Assembly (NCBI GenBank): GCA_949317995.1
Contig: OX439041.1
Coordinates: forward strand, 14,105,501 to 14,169,500
Direction: 5' to 3'
Origin: Acholoe squamosa
Taxonomy: Eukaryota; Annelida; Polychaeta; Phyllodocida; Polynoidae
DNA length: 64,000 nucleotides
The notes beneath the pieces are model-generated. The model saw nothing but the letters and a program-made list of their open reading frames with translations. It was not told the DNA's origin and did no database searches. The translations under genes and the position numbers were made by a program. Numbering within the stretch: position 1 is the stretch's first letter; each line of letters opens with the position of its first letter. Of this stretch, positions 33,626-43,124 are shown piece by piece.

Positions 33626-34116
33626 CAGGCGGTGCAGGAAAAGCCTGACACCCCTGGACGATCTCTCGGCGCTTCCGTCTACCAACCAGCAACCGCGCCT
33701 TCCTCATCGGCTCCCCTAGTAGACCTTTCGGGAGCCCTGAGCCTGCTCCGCCAGCTGTTCAGAGGGTGGTGTCGCCGAGGATCCATCCGGATCTTCAAGG
33801 CATCAAGCCTCTGAGTACCACAGGAGCAGCCGCCAGTGCAGTAGTATCTGCAGAGGTGGAACAGTCGATGGAGGTAGACGGGGACTTTGATGTCACCGGC
33901 CACTCTCCAAAGGCTCCCTCGGACCAGAGAGACCAAGATGATCATGACGATCGAGGGAGTGACGGTGACAACGAGAGCGACTCTGCAGACTGGGCAGTCC
34001 TCCACTCAGATGCTGAGGGAGACTCTCGAGATGCACCCGAGACCTCTAATGAGGCTTGGGGGACGACAATGTACCGCGAGGCTCCATTGCCCGAGTCGCC
34101 CACGTTTTCCGGCTAG
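33626..34116 (+). pseudogene. Acidic Ser/Asp-rich C-terminal remnant
   Basis: Open in frame 1 from about 33,766 to TAG 34,116. Rich in Asp, Ser, Glu (DQDDHDDRGSDGDNESD). No domain. Most likely the tail of the preceding broken gene. Confidence 0.4.
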
Positions 34117-34495
34117 TTAGCCGCTTGTGCCTCACATGATGATGAGTATGATACTACTGTTCCCTCCCCCTAGTTCCGACCGCTGACATCGAACAGAGTC
34201 TCGATGTCAGCATGGAACCCCCAGGAACTTGTTCCTGGACGACGGTGTACCCTCCACGAGTGGGGTTACCTCTCCTGTCCCTGGACCTCCCTGCCTTCCT
34301 GTGATCACTGGACCATGACCACCCTGCAGTGGAGTGGACATCATTGTATTTGTGGTACTGAAGTGTGAACGTAGCCCCTATCTACCTACCCTTACCTACT
34401 GTACTCTTAGGGAAGTCACATTTACTTATGTTTTATGTAAGAAAATTGATAATTTCTTGATCATGAGGATTCATATCTGTAATATTTTAGTATTT
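34117..34495 (+). other. Non-coding flank left of the tandem array
   Basis: No gene and no Polinton terminus. It ends at the array breakpoint (TCT at 34,496-34,498 shared with the other junctions). Confidence 0.6.
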
Positions 34496-35069
34496 TCTTG
34501 TATAAAAGGCCTTGAACTTTTACATGGGTTTGAGATTTTCTTTAGGAAGTTTAACACAAAAATCGGAAATTTGTTTTAGTGGTGCATACATGTACAATTT
34601 ATGGTCATGTAATGCTAAAATGCATTATTTCTTTAACACTTATATTGTAACTTCTCATGCTGAGTCCAGTCCTGGATAAATAAATGTTTCTCTTTTGTGT
34701 AGTGGCATTACCAAAATCATAAAAGTATTAAAAAATAGTGAAAATACACTTTTTATGTCCATCCTTAGATCTGCCCACAGTCCCATTATTATACTGTAAT
34801 CAGGGCTAGAAATGGCCCAAGCCCTACACCTAGGACTGGGGCCGTAAGGAGTGCAGTCTCCAACCTGTTCACAGTACTGTGTTTTTCTTTGTTGCAAATT
34901 GCTTTACTGTATGTGGTGTTTCCCATCAACTTGTAACAGTCTGTCAGAATTTTCTCGTTCACGTTTATGTCACCACGTCTTCGCGCCGCGGTTACTTCGT
35001 CTGCGGAATCGGCGAAGGGACATCTAGGAAAGTATTAATAAACAGGTGCACTTCGGTGACTATTTAGCC

Positions 35070-35420
35070 ATGATCCAAATACCACTTAAGAAGAGATGTT
35101 CCCAAGAGAATCTTTTTTCTCTGGTAACTGCCTATCAAGGATCTCTGAGGAGCGTTCATCAGGTTTTCGTTGATCGCAAAGTCTGTCATGTGAGTTCCTA
35201 TGTTGGATTTCGAAATGGTCAGGGTGAATGTCAGAAAAAGTGCACATATCTGGTGCACACAGTACAGAAAGATAAAAGTCATAACATTACAAAAGTGTAT
35301 TATATTGATAATGCAATATCTTGGCCTCATGAAAACCGCTGGTGGACTGGCTTCCTCCAAGAACTGCAGTTTTTATTCATGGTCAATCGGATATCAGTGA
35401 ATTTTGTGAGGTGTCTGTGA
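35070..35420 (+). CDS. Unknown small ORF (unit 1; also 42,787-43,137 and 50,510-50,860)
   Basis: 116 codons from ATG 35,070 to TGA 35,420. The product has several Cys, Trp and aromatic residues (GECQKKCTYLVHTV, ENRWWTGFLQELQFLF). No known domain recognised. Identical in the three units, which says little because the units are recent copies. The first copy of the 22-bp motif begins 13 bases before its stop. It may be a gene remnant or chance; coding potential looks modest. Confidence 0.3.
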   Translation: MIQIPLKKRCSQENLFSLVTAYQGSLRSVHQVFVDRKVCHVSSYVGFRNGQGECQKKCTYLVHTVQKDKSHNITKVYYIDNAISWPHENRWWTGFLQELQFLFMVNRISVNFVRCL

Positions 35421-37195
35421 CGAAAACTCAAGGATTGCTGTAAAACAAGTTAGGACAATCACAGCAACTTGAAATTTGGGCTGCAAGTACCTATTACTAA
35501 CTGGATTAAGCATACTAGGAGGCAAAACTGTATCTTTAAAAAAAAATTTTGAGAGCCCGGACTTTATTATCAAAATATTGAAAAATTGGACATTTTTTTC
35601 TTCAAATCACTAACTTTACTGTAGTTCTGTCAATAATGCCCTGATTAGGTCAGGAATTGCTCTAACAAATCCTCATTATGTCTAGTTTTGGGAAAATGAA
35701 ACAGTAGAGGCCTCACTAAAACCAATTTTGTACCCTTGAGTGTTGAATGTCTGCCGAGATGGAAAAAAAATTAGGAAAATCCAAATTTCACACAGGTAAA
35801 TGGGCCCCCAAAAGGTTTCTTTCAGCAATTACAAAGCTGCTCTGTACCAAAATGGACTTAGGCTAGGGGCATCTTGTGGTAAAATATTAGTTGGTTATAT
35901 GGACTGAAAATATTTTTTTTGGGGGAAAATGTTGAAATGAGGCGTCTGTGACAAAAACTAAAATTGCAATAAATTTAGATAAATATACTGAAAATATAAT
36001 TATTTTAGGTCAGGACATTGAATAATAATGTATCATAGTCTACCAAGAATAAATATTGTATAGATGATGCTTTGCAAGATTACAAGACCAGAATTTCATT
36101 TCTGTTGGAGGCGTCTGTGATGAAAACTCATTTCTTTACTTTGGTGCTTGTTGTGGCCAAATAGATAATGGGATTCTAATTATAACACACACAATTGATG
36201 AATAGGAGTATAAAACATCATATCAACCACAGAAAAGTCAATTGAATACCCTTCTTTCATGTACAGGTGGGAATTTCTGGAGCAATTTGAGGCAATTTTA
36301 GGTCAAACAAAATTTTAGACCCACCAACTCTTGAAAAAAATCAACAGAACATGTAGCAAATGCCCTAAAATAATTGGGCCAGATCATTTCTGCACATTTC
36401 AATCCATTTTTGACCTTCGGGCAGCATATGGTGCTCACCAGAGAGAATTTTTGTTCAACAGGAGTTTTTGTCACAGACGCCTCACGAATATGAGTCTGTA
36501 TCCAATATCGCCCAAAATCAACATGGCAGGCACCTGCCCAGTCTAAGAGGCTTGCTGATTCAATCAAGCTATATTGTTTCCATCAAAATGAGGCCAACTG
36601 AACCAAATCTAATTACATCAGCAAGTACTAGAGGGTATAAACTTTGGACTGCAAAAGAAATTTGATCGGATTCCTAAACTTTGATGGCAAAATCTTTCAA
36701 AGTCTGCAGAGAATCTTCAGAAAATCTTTGATAAACAACCAGATGTAACACTTATTTGACAAAAACAAGGCTCCCCCAAGTATTTGACTTCCACTGGGTA
36801 ACACCAGACGATTCTGACTTTGCAACAAACAAAATCGTGAGGCGTCTGTGACGAAAATCCCCTATATGAGAAACGGTACTCAAAATGCTACACTGCAAGC
36901 CCACAGCCTACCAATGCTTGTCAGAATCGATAAGTAGGCTGTGTTGGTTGATATAACATGTAAGAAACACAAATGGATACTTAAATAAATTAGCAACATT
37001 ATAACATGTAGTTGAGGCGTCTGTGATAAAAACCCAGTCCACATTGACATTCTGACCCACAAATCAGGGACCATTTGACCGATGGCTAAAATCTTCACCT
37101 CCTTATAAGTTCTTTATGTTACATGTATTAGAGACATTATATCAGTATTATTGATAGAGTTATTCTGAACTAAGAGTTATTGTCACAGACGCCTC
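35408..37195 (+). repeat. Seven dispersed copies of a ~22-bp motif (unit 1)
   Basis: Consensus core GAGGCGTCTGTGAYRAAAAC. Copies on +: 35,408-35,429, 35,939-35,960, 36,108-36,129, 36,839-36,860, 37,014-37,035. Copies on -: 36,462-36,483 and 37,174-37,195. The sequence between them is unrelated and AT-rich. Spacing 160-530 bp. Substitutions are spread over positions without codon periodicity, so it is a DNA-level motif. It lies downstream of the truncated polymerase, where the palm domain should be. Confidence 0.85.
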
Positions 37196-37557
37196 GAAGA
37201 GTAAAATTCCACACACAAGTGACCATAGTGAAAAATTCTCAATCAACATCCACCTAAACTGACATAAATAGTCTAGGCCTAATATAAACCTAATACCACA
37301 GGCAGTTTTGGATGGGTTTCTTGTCTTTGAGTGGACAGTAGGGCATGTGCAAAATGACCTAAACTGCAAAAAAAACCAGGATTTTTAGTGATTTTGGGAC
37401 TTTGGGAATTTTTACCCGACAGACACAAATTGATATTTCTCTGAAAGGCTAGACTGTCTTCTGTAAGATGAGACCATGGGAGACAATATTGGATGAGCAT
37501 AATTTATTCTATGGCTGCATAAAGGCCAAAAACCATGGTTTTCCAGGTTTTGTACAC

Positions 37558-38846
37558 TTATTCTGACACTGACCCATCACATTCTTGAAAACAGTCCTGA
37601 GTCATTTCTTCAAAGTATTCACGTAGGTGAGGAGGAGTAGTAATGTCCACCTGAATCAAACCGAACATTTTCCCGTCTTTCACAGAGGATATGGTGTCAC
37701 TCTCTGTCATGGGATTTTGAGCCGCTTTCAAGTAGTCGACCTTCCAGTGTTGTTCGGATGCCATAACCTGTGGATCCTGGTGTTTCATCTTTCCCCATTC
37801 ATACTCCCATACGACAATCAACTTGTGACCTAGAGCTTTTAAATAAACCCTTACTCTAGCTGTTCTGTCCCGTTTTTCGTGCATCTTAAGCACACGGATA
37901 TCTGCTCAGCACTATGCACTCGTGAGCGTGGAACCAACACCCGTGAAATTGGAAAACGGTGTTAGAGGGCGGTTGAAAACCGTCTACATGAATTTTTCGG
38001 CAACCTATAGATACCTCCCCTTCGTTGAGAGCATGGCGAAGTTTCACGCTGTGGGTGTGCTCCATGTAGCGCAACCCCTCTAAAGCGCTCTTAGAGTGCC
38101 TTTGCCTAATTTTCGGTTTGAACTCGGTCTCGGGTCGTCTCACCAGGTAATAACCTGTGCAGTGTGCTTCGAACTGACACAACGATTTTGAAGCATGTTT
38201 GCCGGTCTTGTATAGGTGAAAGGATATGCAGCGAAAGACGCATAACTTGTCCTTGTTGGGAAAATCTAATACACCCCCTCTCTTTTTAAGTCGACCCGAA
38301 TGGGTAACCCTGCCCCCTAATGGGACCTCTCTGGGTCCCATGTAAACGCAAACGTTCAAATTGGTGGGAAAAAGCACTTTCCACTTGGTGTCAGAGTCGC
38401 AAAGTTTCTGAATTAGTTATGGTGGGGAGGGGTTGTAAAAGAGACGCATTGTTTTGGGAGGCGTGAAAGTAGCGTAGCTTCTTTCTGTTTTCTCTGTGTT
38501 GTAAAATTAACCCTACTGACAAACCCACTTTGTATCTGAATCTTTGCATGATGTGAATCTGACGCATAGTATCTACAGCGTCACTCAACTCACAGGTTGG
38601 TTGTCTTAAGTTTGTTACACTCATGCGACTTCCGTGTGCCCTGACTCCTGTTTGTATTGCGGGCCAATTCCTGGTGAACATTTCCTCACCCTCTGTTATG
38701 GTGCCTATTATCGGAGGAATAGTATCTCCATCCAGAGATTTGCGTCAACAGGTGTTTTTTTTGCAATTTCCTTCACCGCATAGAGGACAAAATTTAGGTA
38801 TTACCCTACATTTTTCCACTTGTCTGTCGTAATTGTACACCCTTTA
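37558..38846 (-). pseudogene. polB: Polinton-type DNA polymerase B, N-terminal part, frameshifted and truncated (unit 1)
   Basis: Protein-primed family B polymerase that would replicate the element. Recognisable N-terminal marks in order on the minus strand: CPLCGEGNC (about 38,770), a RYFHASQNNASLL block (about 38,450), the DKLCVFRCISFHL block (about 38,240), the VFQFHGCWFHAHEC block (about 37,935) and an FGLIQVDITTPPHLREYFEEM block (about 37,610). The blocks lie in three frames, broken near 38,750 (TGA), 38,380 and 37,890. The ORF ends at 37,558, before any palm motif, so polymerase motifs A, B and C are absent. FHGC-WH-H-C blocks of this kind are known from Polinton, adintovirus and related polymerases. 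Confidence 0.82.
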
Positions 38847-39085
38847 AAACTTTTTAAAACACTTTTCACAGATATGATGATCCATTTTCACTGAGTTACT
38901 TATATGTGAAGAGAGTTTTTTTTCAATATTTTTCATTTATCTATCTATCTAACCAGCTATCTTTCTTTCTATCTATCTATCTATTTACCTGTACACCTAT
39001 ATATGCAACGCACCTACACAAAGTATATACACCTACATACACATCATATGAAAGATATGTCAGCACTAGCTCACACATGTATCAA

Positions 39086-39670
39086 TCAAATTTTATCAAG
39101 AAATTCAAGAATTATCTCTTTTTTGTCACCCAGTTCTTTCAGTGCCTTGGTCGAAAGCGTCATACCGTCCTGCGTCAGAGTTTTCTGGGGTCCTTCGTAC
39201 CTGCGCACGTGGATGACGTTCTTGTAATTGGGTAGTCCTTGGGAAACCGCTCTGTCGCATATCCGTACCTCCTCTTGGATGTCAGTGACGGTCGCTATTA
39301 ACTTGAGAAGTGCGTCAGTGGTGAAGTTCACTTTTCTGGTGGGCGTTGAGGTGCACTGTAGCGTTCCTTGGAGATCCTCCAGCTTCAAACTGTTGATGAA
39401 GAACTCCAATCTGGGGACTGTGGAAGGTGTAGGTGGTTCACATTTCACTACCGATTTTCTCTTCTTGGACGCCTGGTCGCCACTCTTGTTAAAATTCCTC
39501 TTGATACCCGTAGAGAGTTTCAAAGTATGAAGAGAAGTACCATCAGTGTGAGCTGAATCAACAGCAGAACCAGCAACAGGAGCAACGCTCGCATCGGTAT
39601 GTCGGGACTTTTCAAAAGAGGATAAAAGTCCTGGTGGATAGCAGAAGCCGGTGGTTCTTAGAGACTTCAC
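39086..39670 (-). pseudogene. Unknown protein, C-terminal part (unit 1)
   Basis: 194 codons without an ATG near the beginning (the frame opens with GTG at 39,670). It overlaps the end of the upstream ORF by 4 nt, so it is probably the C-terminal half of the same gene after a frameshift in the Glu-rich segment. Ser/Thr-rich N-terminus, a Lys/Arg cluster (ASKKRKS, nuclear-signal-like), then a Leu-rich, probably helical domain (TTDALLKLIATVTDIQEEVR). It lies just upstream of the polB fragment on the same strand, the place where Polintons carry accessory or virion genes, but I recognise no family. Confidence 0.5.
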
Positions 39671-39896
39671 GATAGCGGAGGTGAGTAGATCGGGTGATCT
39701 TTGAGCAACTCTTCCTCCTCCTCCTCCTTCTCCCCTTCCTCTGTTTCTACAAAGTTGCGGGTCTCCAAATCATCCATATGAGTGCAATCGTGTGTGTCTA
39801 CATCAGCTGTAGCTGCACCAGCACGGACTTCTCCAGCGTGAGGTTGATAACGATTAGTGTTAGCATCAGCATCAGCATTAGCATCAGCATTAGCAT

Positions 39897-39936
<40 letters not shown>

Positions 39937-40311
39937 AGCAGCAGCAGCAACTGGGGGTATTAAACATCGGTGTCCAGTAAGGAGATGTATAAGACCCACC
40001 GTCAACAGTAGCTCCGATGTTATCAGCAGCAGTACCAGCAGCAGTAGTAGCACCAGTAGCACCAGTACCAGCACCAGCAGTACCAGCACCAGCAGCAGCA
40101 GTAGCAGCACCAGCAGCAGTAGTAGCAGCACCACCACCACCAACACCACCAACAGCAGCAGCAGTAACACCACCACCCCCGTTACACCACGTGGGTTGTA
40201 AGCAGGAGCAACTGCAGTAGTAGCATCTTCAGCAGCAGGAGAAGACAACGATGTCTTGTTGGTCCTTCCCATCTTCCTTGAGAGCTGTAGCTTAGATGGT
40301 CTTCTACTCAT
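39667..40311 (-). CDS. Unknown protein with trinucleotide-encoded Val/Leu/Ala tracts (unit 1)
   Basis: 214 codons from ATG 40,311 (minus strand). Basic N-terminus (SRRPSKLQLSRKMGRTNK), then about 50 residues of almost pure Val/Leu, later poly-Ala with Asn/Asp-Ala repeats, and a Glu-rich end. The Val/Leu and Ala parts come from a (CTG)n/CAG-like tract, so they may be repeat noise and not a membrane segment. A TATATAAG box lies about 50 bp upstream on the minus strand (40,360-40,367), supporting transcription from this start. Probably continues into the frame at 39,086-39,670 through a frameshift. Confidence 0.5.
39850..40230 (+). repeat. CAG/CAC/GTA trinucleotide-rich tract (unit 1; also 47,567-47,953 and 55,290-55,670)
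   Basis: Long imperfect CAG-type repeat with a pure (CAG) run near 39,896-39,930. Length differs by 6 bp between units. All Ala/Ser/Pro-rich plus-strand ORFs here derive from it. Confidence 0.9.
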
Positions 40312-41241
40312 GGTGATGTTTGCAAAGAGAGTGTGAGTGAATGAAATTTTTCTCCCTCCCTTATATACGCCTCTGGAGATAAGTCACTTAGTGCAGTTTG
40401 AATAGATGAAAGGCGGCTTTGACGTCTCTTCTTAGAAAAGAGGATTAATCCTGTAGACACAACAGAAGAGACCCTTGCTCGGTAGGAGTCCTATAAATCC
40501 AATTTCACCTGCCCTCCACAGGGGAAATAAACAATAGGAGAATCCGGATAAAAGCTTAACTCCATTCTTAGATCATCAAAGGGTAGGTGGAAAAAAAAGA
40601 AAGTTCCATCAGGATCAAAGTTGGCTTTTGATAGCTTTTAGAAAAGAGCTCTAATCCTATGATCACAGAGATCCTCACTCGGTAGGGTATCTATAAATCT
40701 AATATCACCTGCCCTCCACAGGTAAATTAAAGCGTAGGAGGATCCAGATGAAAGTTGGTCTGAATAGGATTAGAAAACTTCAAAGAGTAGTTGGTCGCAA
40801 TAACACCCCCCCTGTTAACAAGGGGAGAAGTAAAAATTAAGTAAAGTGGATTAAGCTAATTATCACAGTTTTAGCGCCCTTTAATCCCACCAGAATACAG
40901 TTATCACAATACCTTTCCACCTGTTTTATGTCAACAGATCTAAAAGATAAGACGCTACACAGAATGAAAGCAATCACCCCTAATTTCACCAAATACACTT
41001 GTCACAGCGCCTTTCCTCCTGTTTGATGTTAACAAATTCAAAAGGCTACACAGAAAGGAAAAGGTGGTGGTAAGTATCCAGCTGAAAATAGGCTTAGATC
41101 ACCATATAACGCACCCACTATGACTACCGCACCTGTTGCCACTGCCTTTAGCATCACAAGCACCACCTATCCACCGGATGCCTGCCTACCTGCCTGCCTA
41201 CCGGCCTTCATCAAGTGATTTCTGAAGTTTTTGCAGACGAG
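40312..41241 (+). promoter_or_regulatory. Divergent promoter region with two pairs of direct repeats (unit 1)
   Basis: Separates the minus-strand gene (ATG 40,311) from the plus-strand Death-domain gene (ATG 41,242). Contains a minus-strand TATATAAG (40,360-40,367), two ~155-bp imperfect repeats (40,435-40,589 and 40,641-40,796, each with GCTCGGTAGG-like, CTATAAAT and CACCTGCCCTCCACAGG), a palindrome around TGTTAACA (40,807-40,825) and two ~68-bp repeats (40,901-40,970 and 40,999-41,064). CATATAA at about 41,102 could serve the plus strand. Confidence 0.55.
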
Positions 41242-41547
41242 ATGAGTCTTGAAAATAACCCCTCCCTATCTGACTCTGACGTATGTGAAGTGAGTGTACA
41301 GGATGTCATGTGTGAAACGAAATTTACATATAGCGATCGTTTGCTTCATGATATAGGAAGATTGTTAATTGGATTTTGGAAGAACTTGGGAATCTACTTG
41401 GACATCCCCTATGAGTGTCTGCAGGAGATGGTCATTATCAAAACGGTGCATGATATGTGTATGGAGATGTTCCAAACTTGGTGGTCTAAAACTACGTCTC
41501 ATGCCAGATGGGGAGAACTCCACCATGCCTACATGAGTGTTCATTGA
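41242..41547 (+). CDS. Death-domain-like protein, first domain (unit 1)
   Basis: 101 codons from ATG 41,242 to TGA 41,547. Short acidic N-terminus, then about 75 residues with the Death-domain pattern: LLHDIGRLLIGFWKNLGIYL (helices 1-2 with the conserved W-x-x-L-x-x-x-L), a LQEM segment, CMEMFQTWW (helix 4, the usual M-L-x-x-W) and ARWGELHHAYMSV (helices 5-6, A-x-W-x-x-L). Death domains bind other Death domains in apoptotic and innate-immune adaptors; a small free-standing one from a virus-like element could act as a decoy. The family call rests on pattern only. A second similar domain follows in other frames. Confidence 0.62.
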   Translation: MSLENNPSLSDSDVCEVSVQDVMCETKFTYSDRLLHDIGRLLIGFWKNLGIYLDIPYECLQEMVIIKTVHDMCMEMFQTWWSKTTSHARWGELHHAYMSVH

Positions 41548-41896
41548 CAAGATCTGTTACTTCAGTCGCAGAGGTTTTTCAAGAAGTAAAATTGGATTAC
41601 AACAACCCCGACCAGTTTTTAATGGAGAGGTACTTTGTCACCATGTCTGAATCTCTTTTCAGGGAGTGGAAAAATATGGGGACGTATTTAGGTTTGACGT
41701 CTAAAAAAAGCTGAATAGAATTGCCCAACAACCGGAACAAGATATGTCTCCCCATGCCTTCAAAGTGTTGAAAATACGGCAAGCTAAACCTGACAGTACA
41801 CATCATCAGCTTATTTGAGTGCTGATGGATGACATGAGGAGGTTTGACGTGGCCAGATATATATTGCTTACTTTGAAAACAAAGAAAAAGAGATGA
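41548..41896 (+). pseudogene. Second Death-domain-like domain, frameshifted (unit 1)
   Basis: In another frame, about 41,550-41,714: LMERYFVTMSESLFREWKNM and GTYLGL, the first half of a second Death-like domain. At the A-run near 41,701 the frame shifts, and the second half reads LNRIAQQPEQDMSPHAFKVL, later LMDDMRRFDVARYILLTL, with one TGA at about 41,815. The R-x-D-V-A end is typical of Death domains. Originally the gene probably encoded two such domains in tandem. Confidence 0.55.
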
Positions 41897-42144
41897 TACG
41901 TGGAGAGTAATTGTGGAAAGGGGTGGTGAATTATGTAAAGGAGTCGGAGGTGTGCACCACGGGAATCACATCTTAAGTCACTACACAGGAATGTGGTGGT
42001 GGAGATGGAGAGTATGCAGCTGGAAAGGGGATTAAGCGTATCTATATGAATGTCTCTGCTGTCTCATTAACCACCTGGCCTACAACTGATACGTCCACAC
42101 TCGACACAGCTACTACCACCGTCGTCACTGCTCGCACCACATTA

Positions 42145-42182
42145 TCTACCTACCTACCTACCTACCTACCTACCTACCTAAG
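42145..42182 (+). repeat. (CTAC)n tetranucleotide tract (unit 1; also about 49,868-49,903 and 57,586-57,624)
   Basis: Eight full CTAC units in units 1 and 2, nine in unit 3. The 4-bp difference decides whether the ATG upstream (42,046, 49,769 or 57,486) is in frame with sequence downstream. Confidence 0.85.
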
Positions 42183-43124
42183 AGAATGTGTATTGTACGT
42201 TTTGTCGATTTATCTTGTATAAAAGGCCTTGAACTTTTACATGGGTTTGAGATTTTCTTTAGGAAGTTTAACACAAAAATCGGAAATTTGTTTTAGTGGT
42301 GCATACATGTACAATTTATGGTCATGTAATGCTAAAATGCATTATTTCTTTAACACTTATATTGTAACTTCTCATGCTGAGTCCAGTCCTGGATAAATAA
42401 ATGTTTCTCTTTTGTGTAGTGGCATTACCAAAATCATAAAAGTATTAAAAAATAGTGAAAATACACTTTTTATGTCCATCCTTAGATCTGCCCACAGTCC
42501 CATTATTATACTGTAATCAGGGCTAGAAATGGCCCAAGCCCTACACCTAGGACTGGGGCCGTAAGGAGTGCAGTCTCCAACCTGTTCACAGTACTGTGTT
42601 TTTCTTTGTTGCAAATTGCTTTACTGTATGTGGTGTTTCCAATCAACTTGTAACAGTCTGTCAGAATTTTCTCGTTCACGTTTATGTCACCACGTCTTCG
42701 CGCCGCGGTTACTTCGTCTGCGGAATCGGCGAAGGGACATCTAGGAAAGTATTAATAAACAGGTGCACTTCGGTGACTATTTAGCCATGATCCAAATACC
42801 ACTTAAGAAGAGATGTTCCCAAGAGAATCTTTTTTCTCTGGTAACTGCCTATCAAGGATCTCTGAGGAGCGTTCATCAGGTTTTCGTTGATCGCAAAGTC
42901 TGTCATGTGAGTTCCTATGTTGGATTTCGAAATGGTCAGGGTGAATGTCAGAAAAAGTGCACATATCTGGTGCACACAGTACAGAAAGATAAAAGTCATA
43001 ACATTACAAAAGTGTATTATATTGATAATGCAATATCTTGGCCTCATGAAAACCGCTGGTGGACTGGCTTCCTCCAAGAACTGCAGTTTTTATTCATGGT
43101 CAATCGGATATCAGTGAATTTTGT

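Larger units (their letters stand above)
34496..42212 (+). repeat. Tandem array unit 1 (7,717 bp)
   Basis: First of three head-to-tail units. The junction to unit 2 reads GATTTATCTTGTATAAAAGG (42,207-42,226). The unit carries the motif cluster, polB fragment, trinucleotide gene, divergent promoters and Death-domain remnant described below. Private bases: C at 34,924 and T at 35,920. Confidence 0.97.

Noticed and set aside
35408..37035. The 22-bp motif as a conserved peptide (E-A-S-V-T-K-T)
   Set aside because: The encoded residues change at non-synonymous positions and the flanking frames have stops; inverted copies lie in different contexts.
35408..37195. CRISPR-like array from the repeated 22-bp motif
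   Set aside because: Spacing is irregular (160-530 bp), copies are in both orientations and the setting is an animal genome.
39694..40220. Plus-strand ORFs rich in Ser, Ala or Pro over the CAG tract (and the same in units 2 and 3)
   Set aside because: They exist only because a trinucleotide repeat has no stops in several frames; start and end are not supported by any motif or promoter.
41158..41210. CTGCCTAC-type repeats as telomere-like sequence
   Set aside because: Short, irregular, internal; no telomeric unit.
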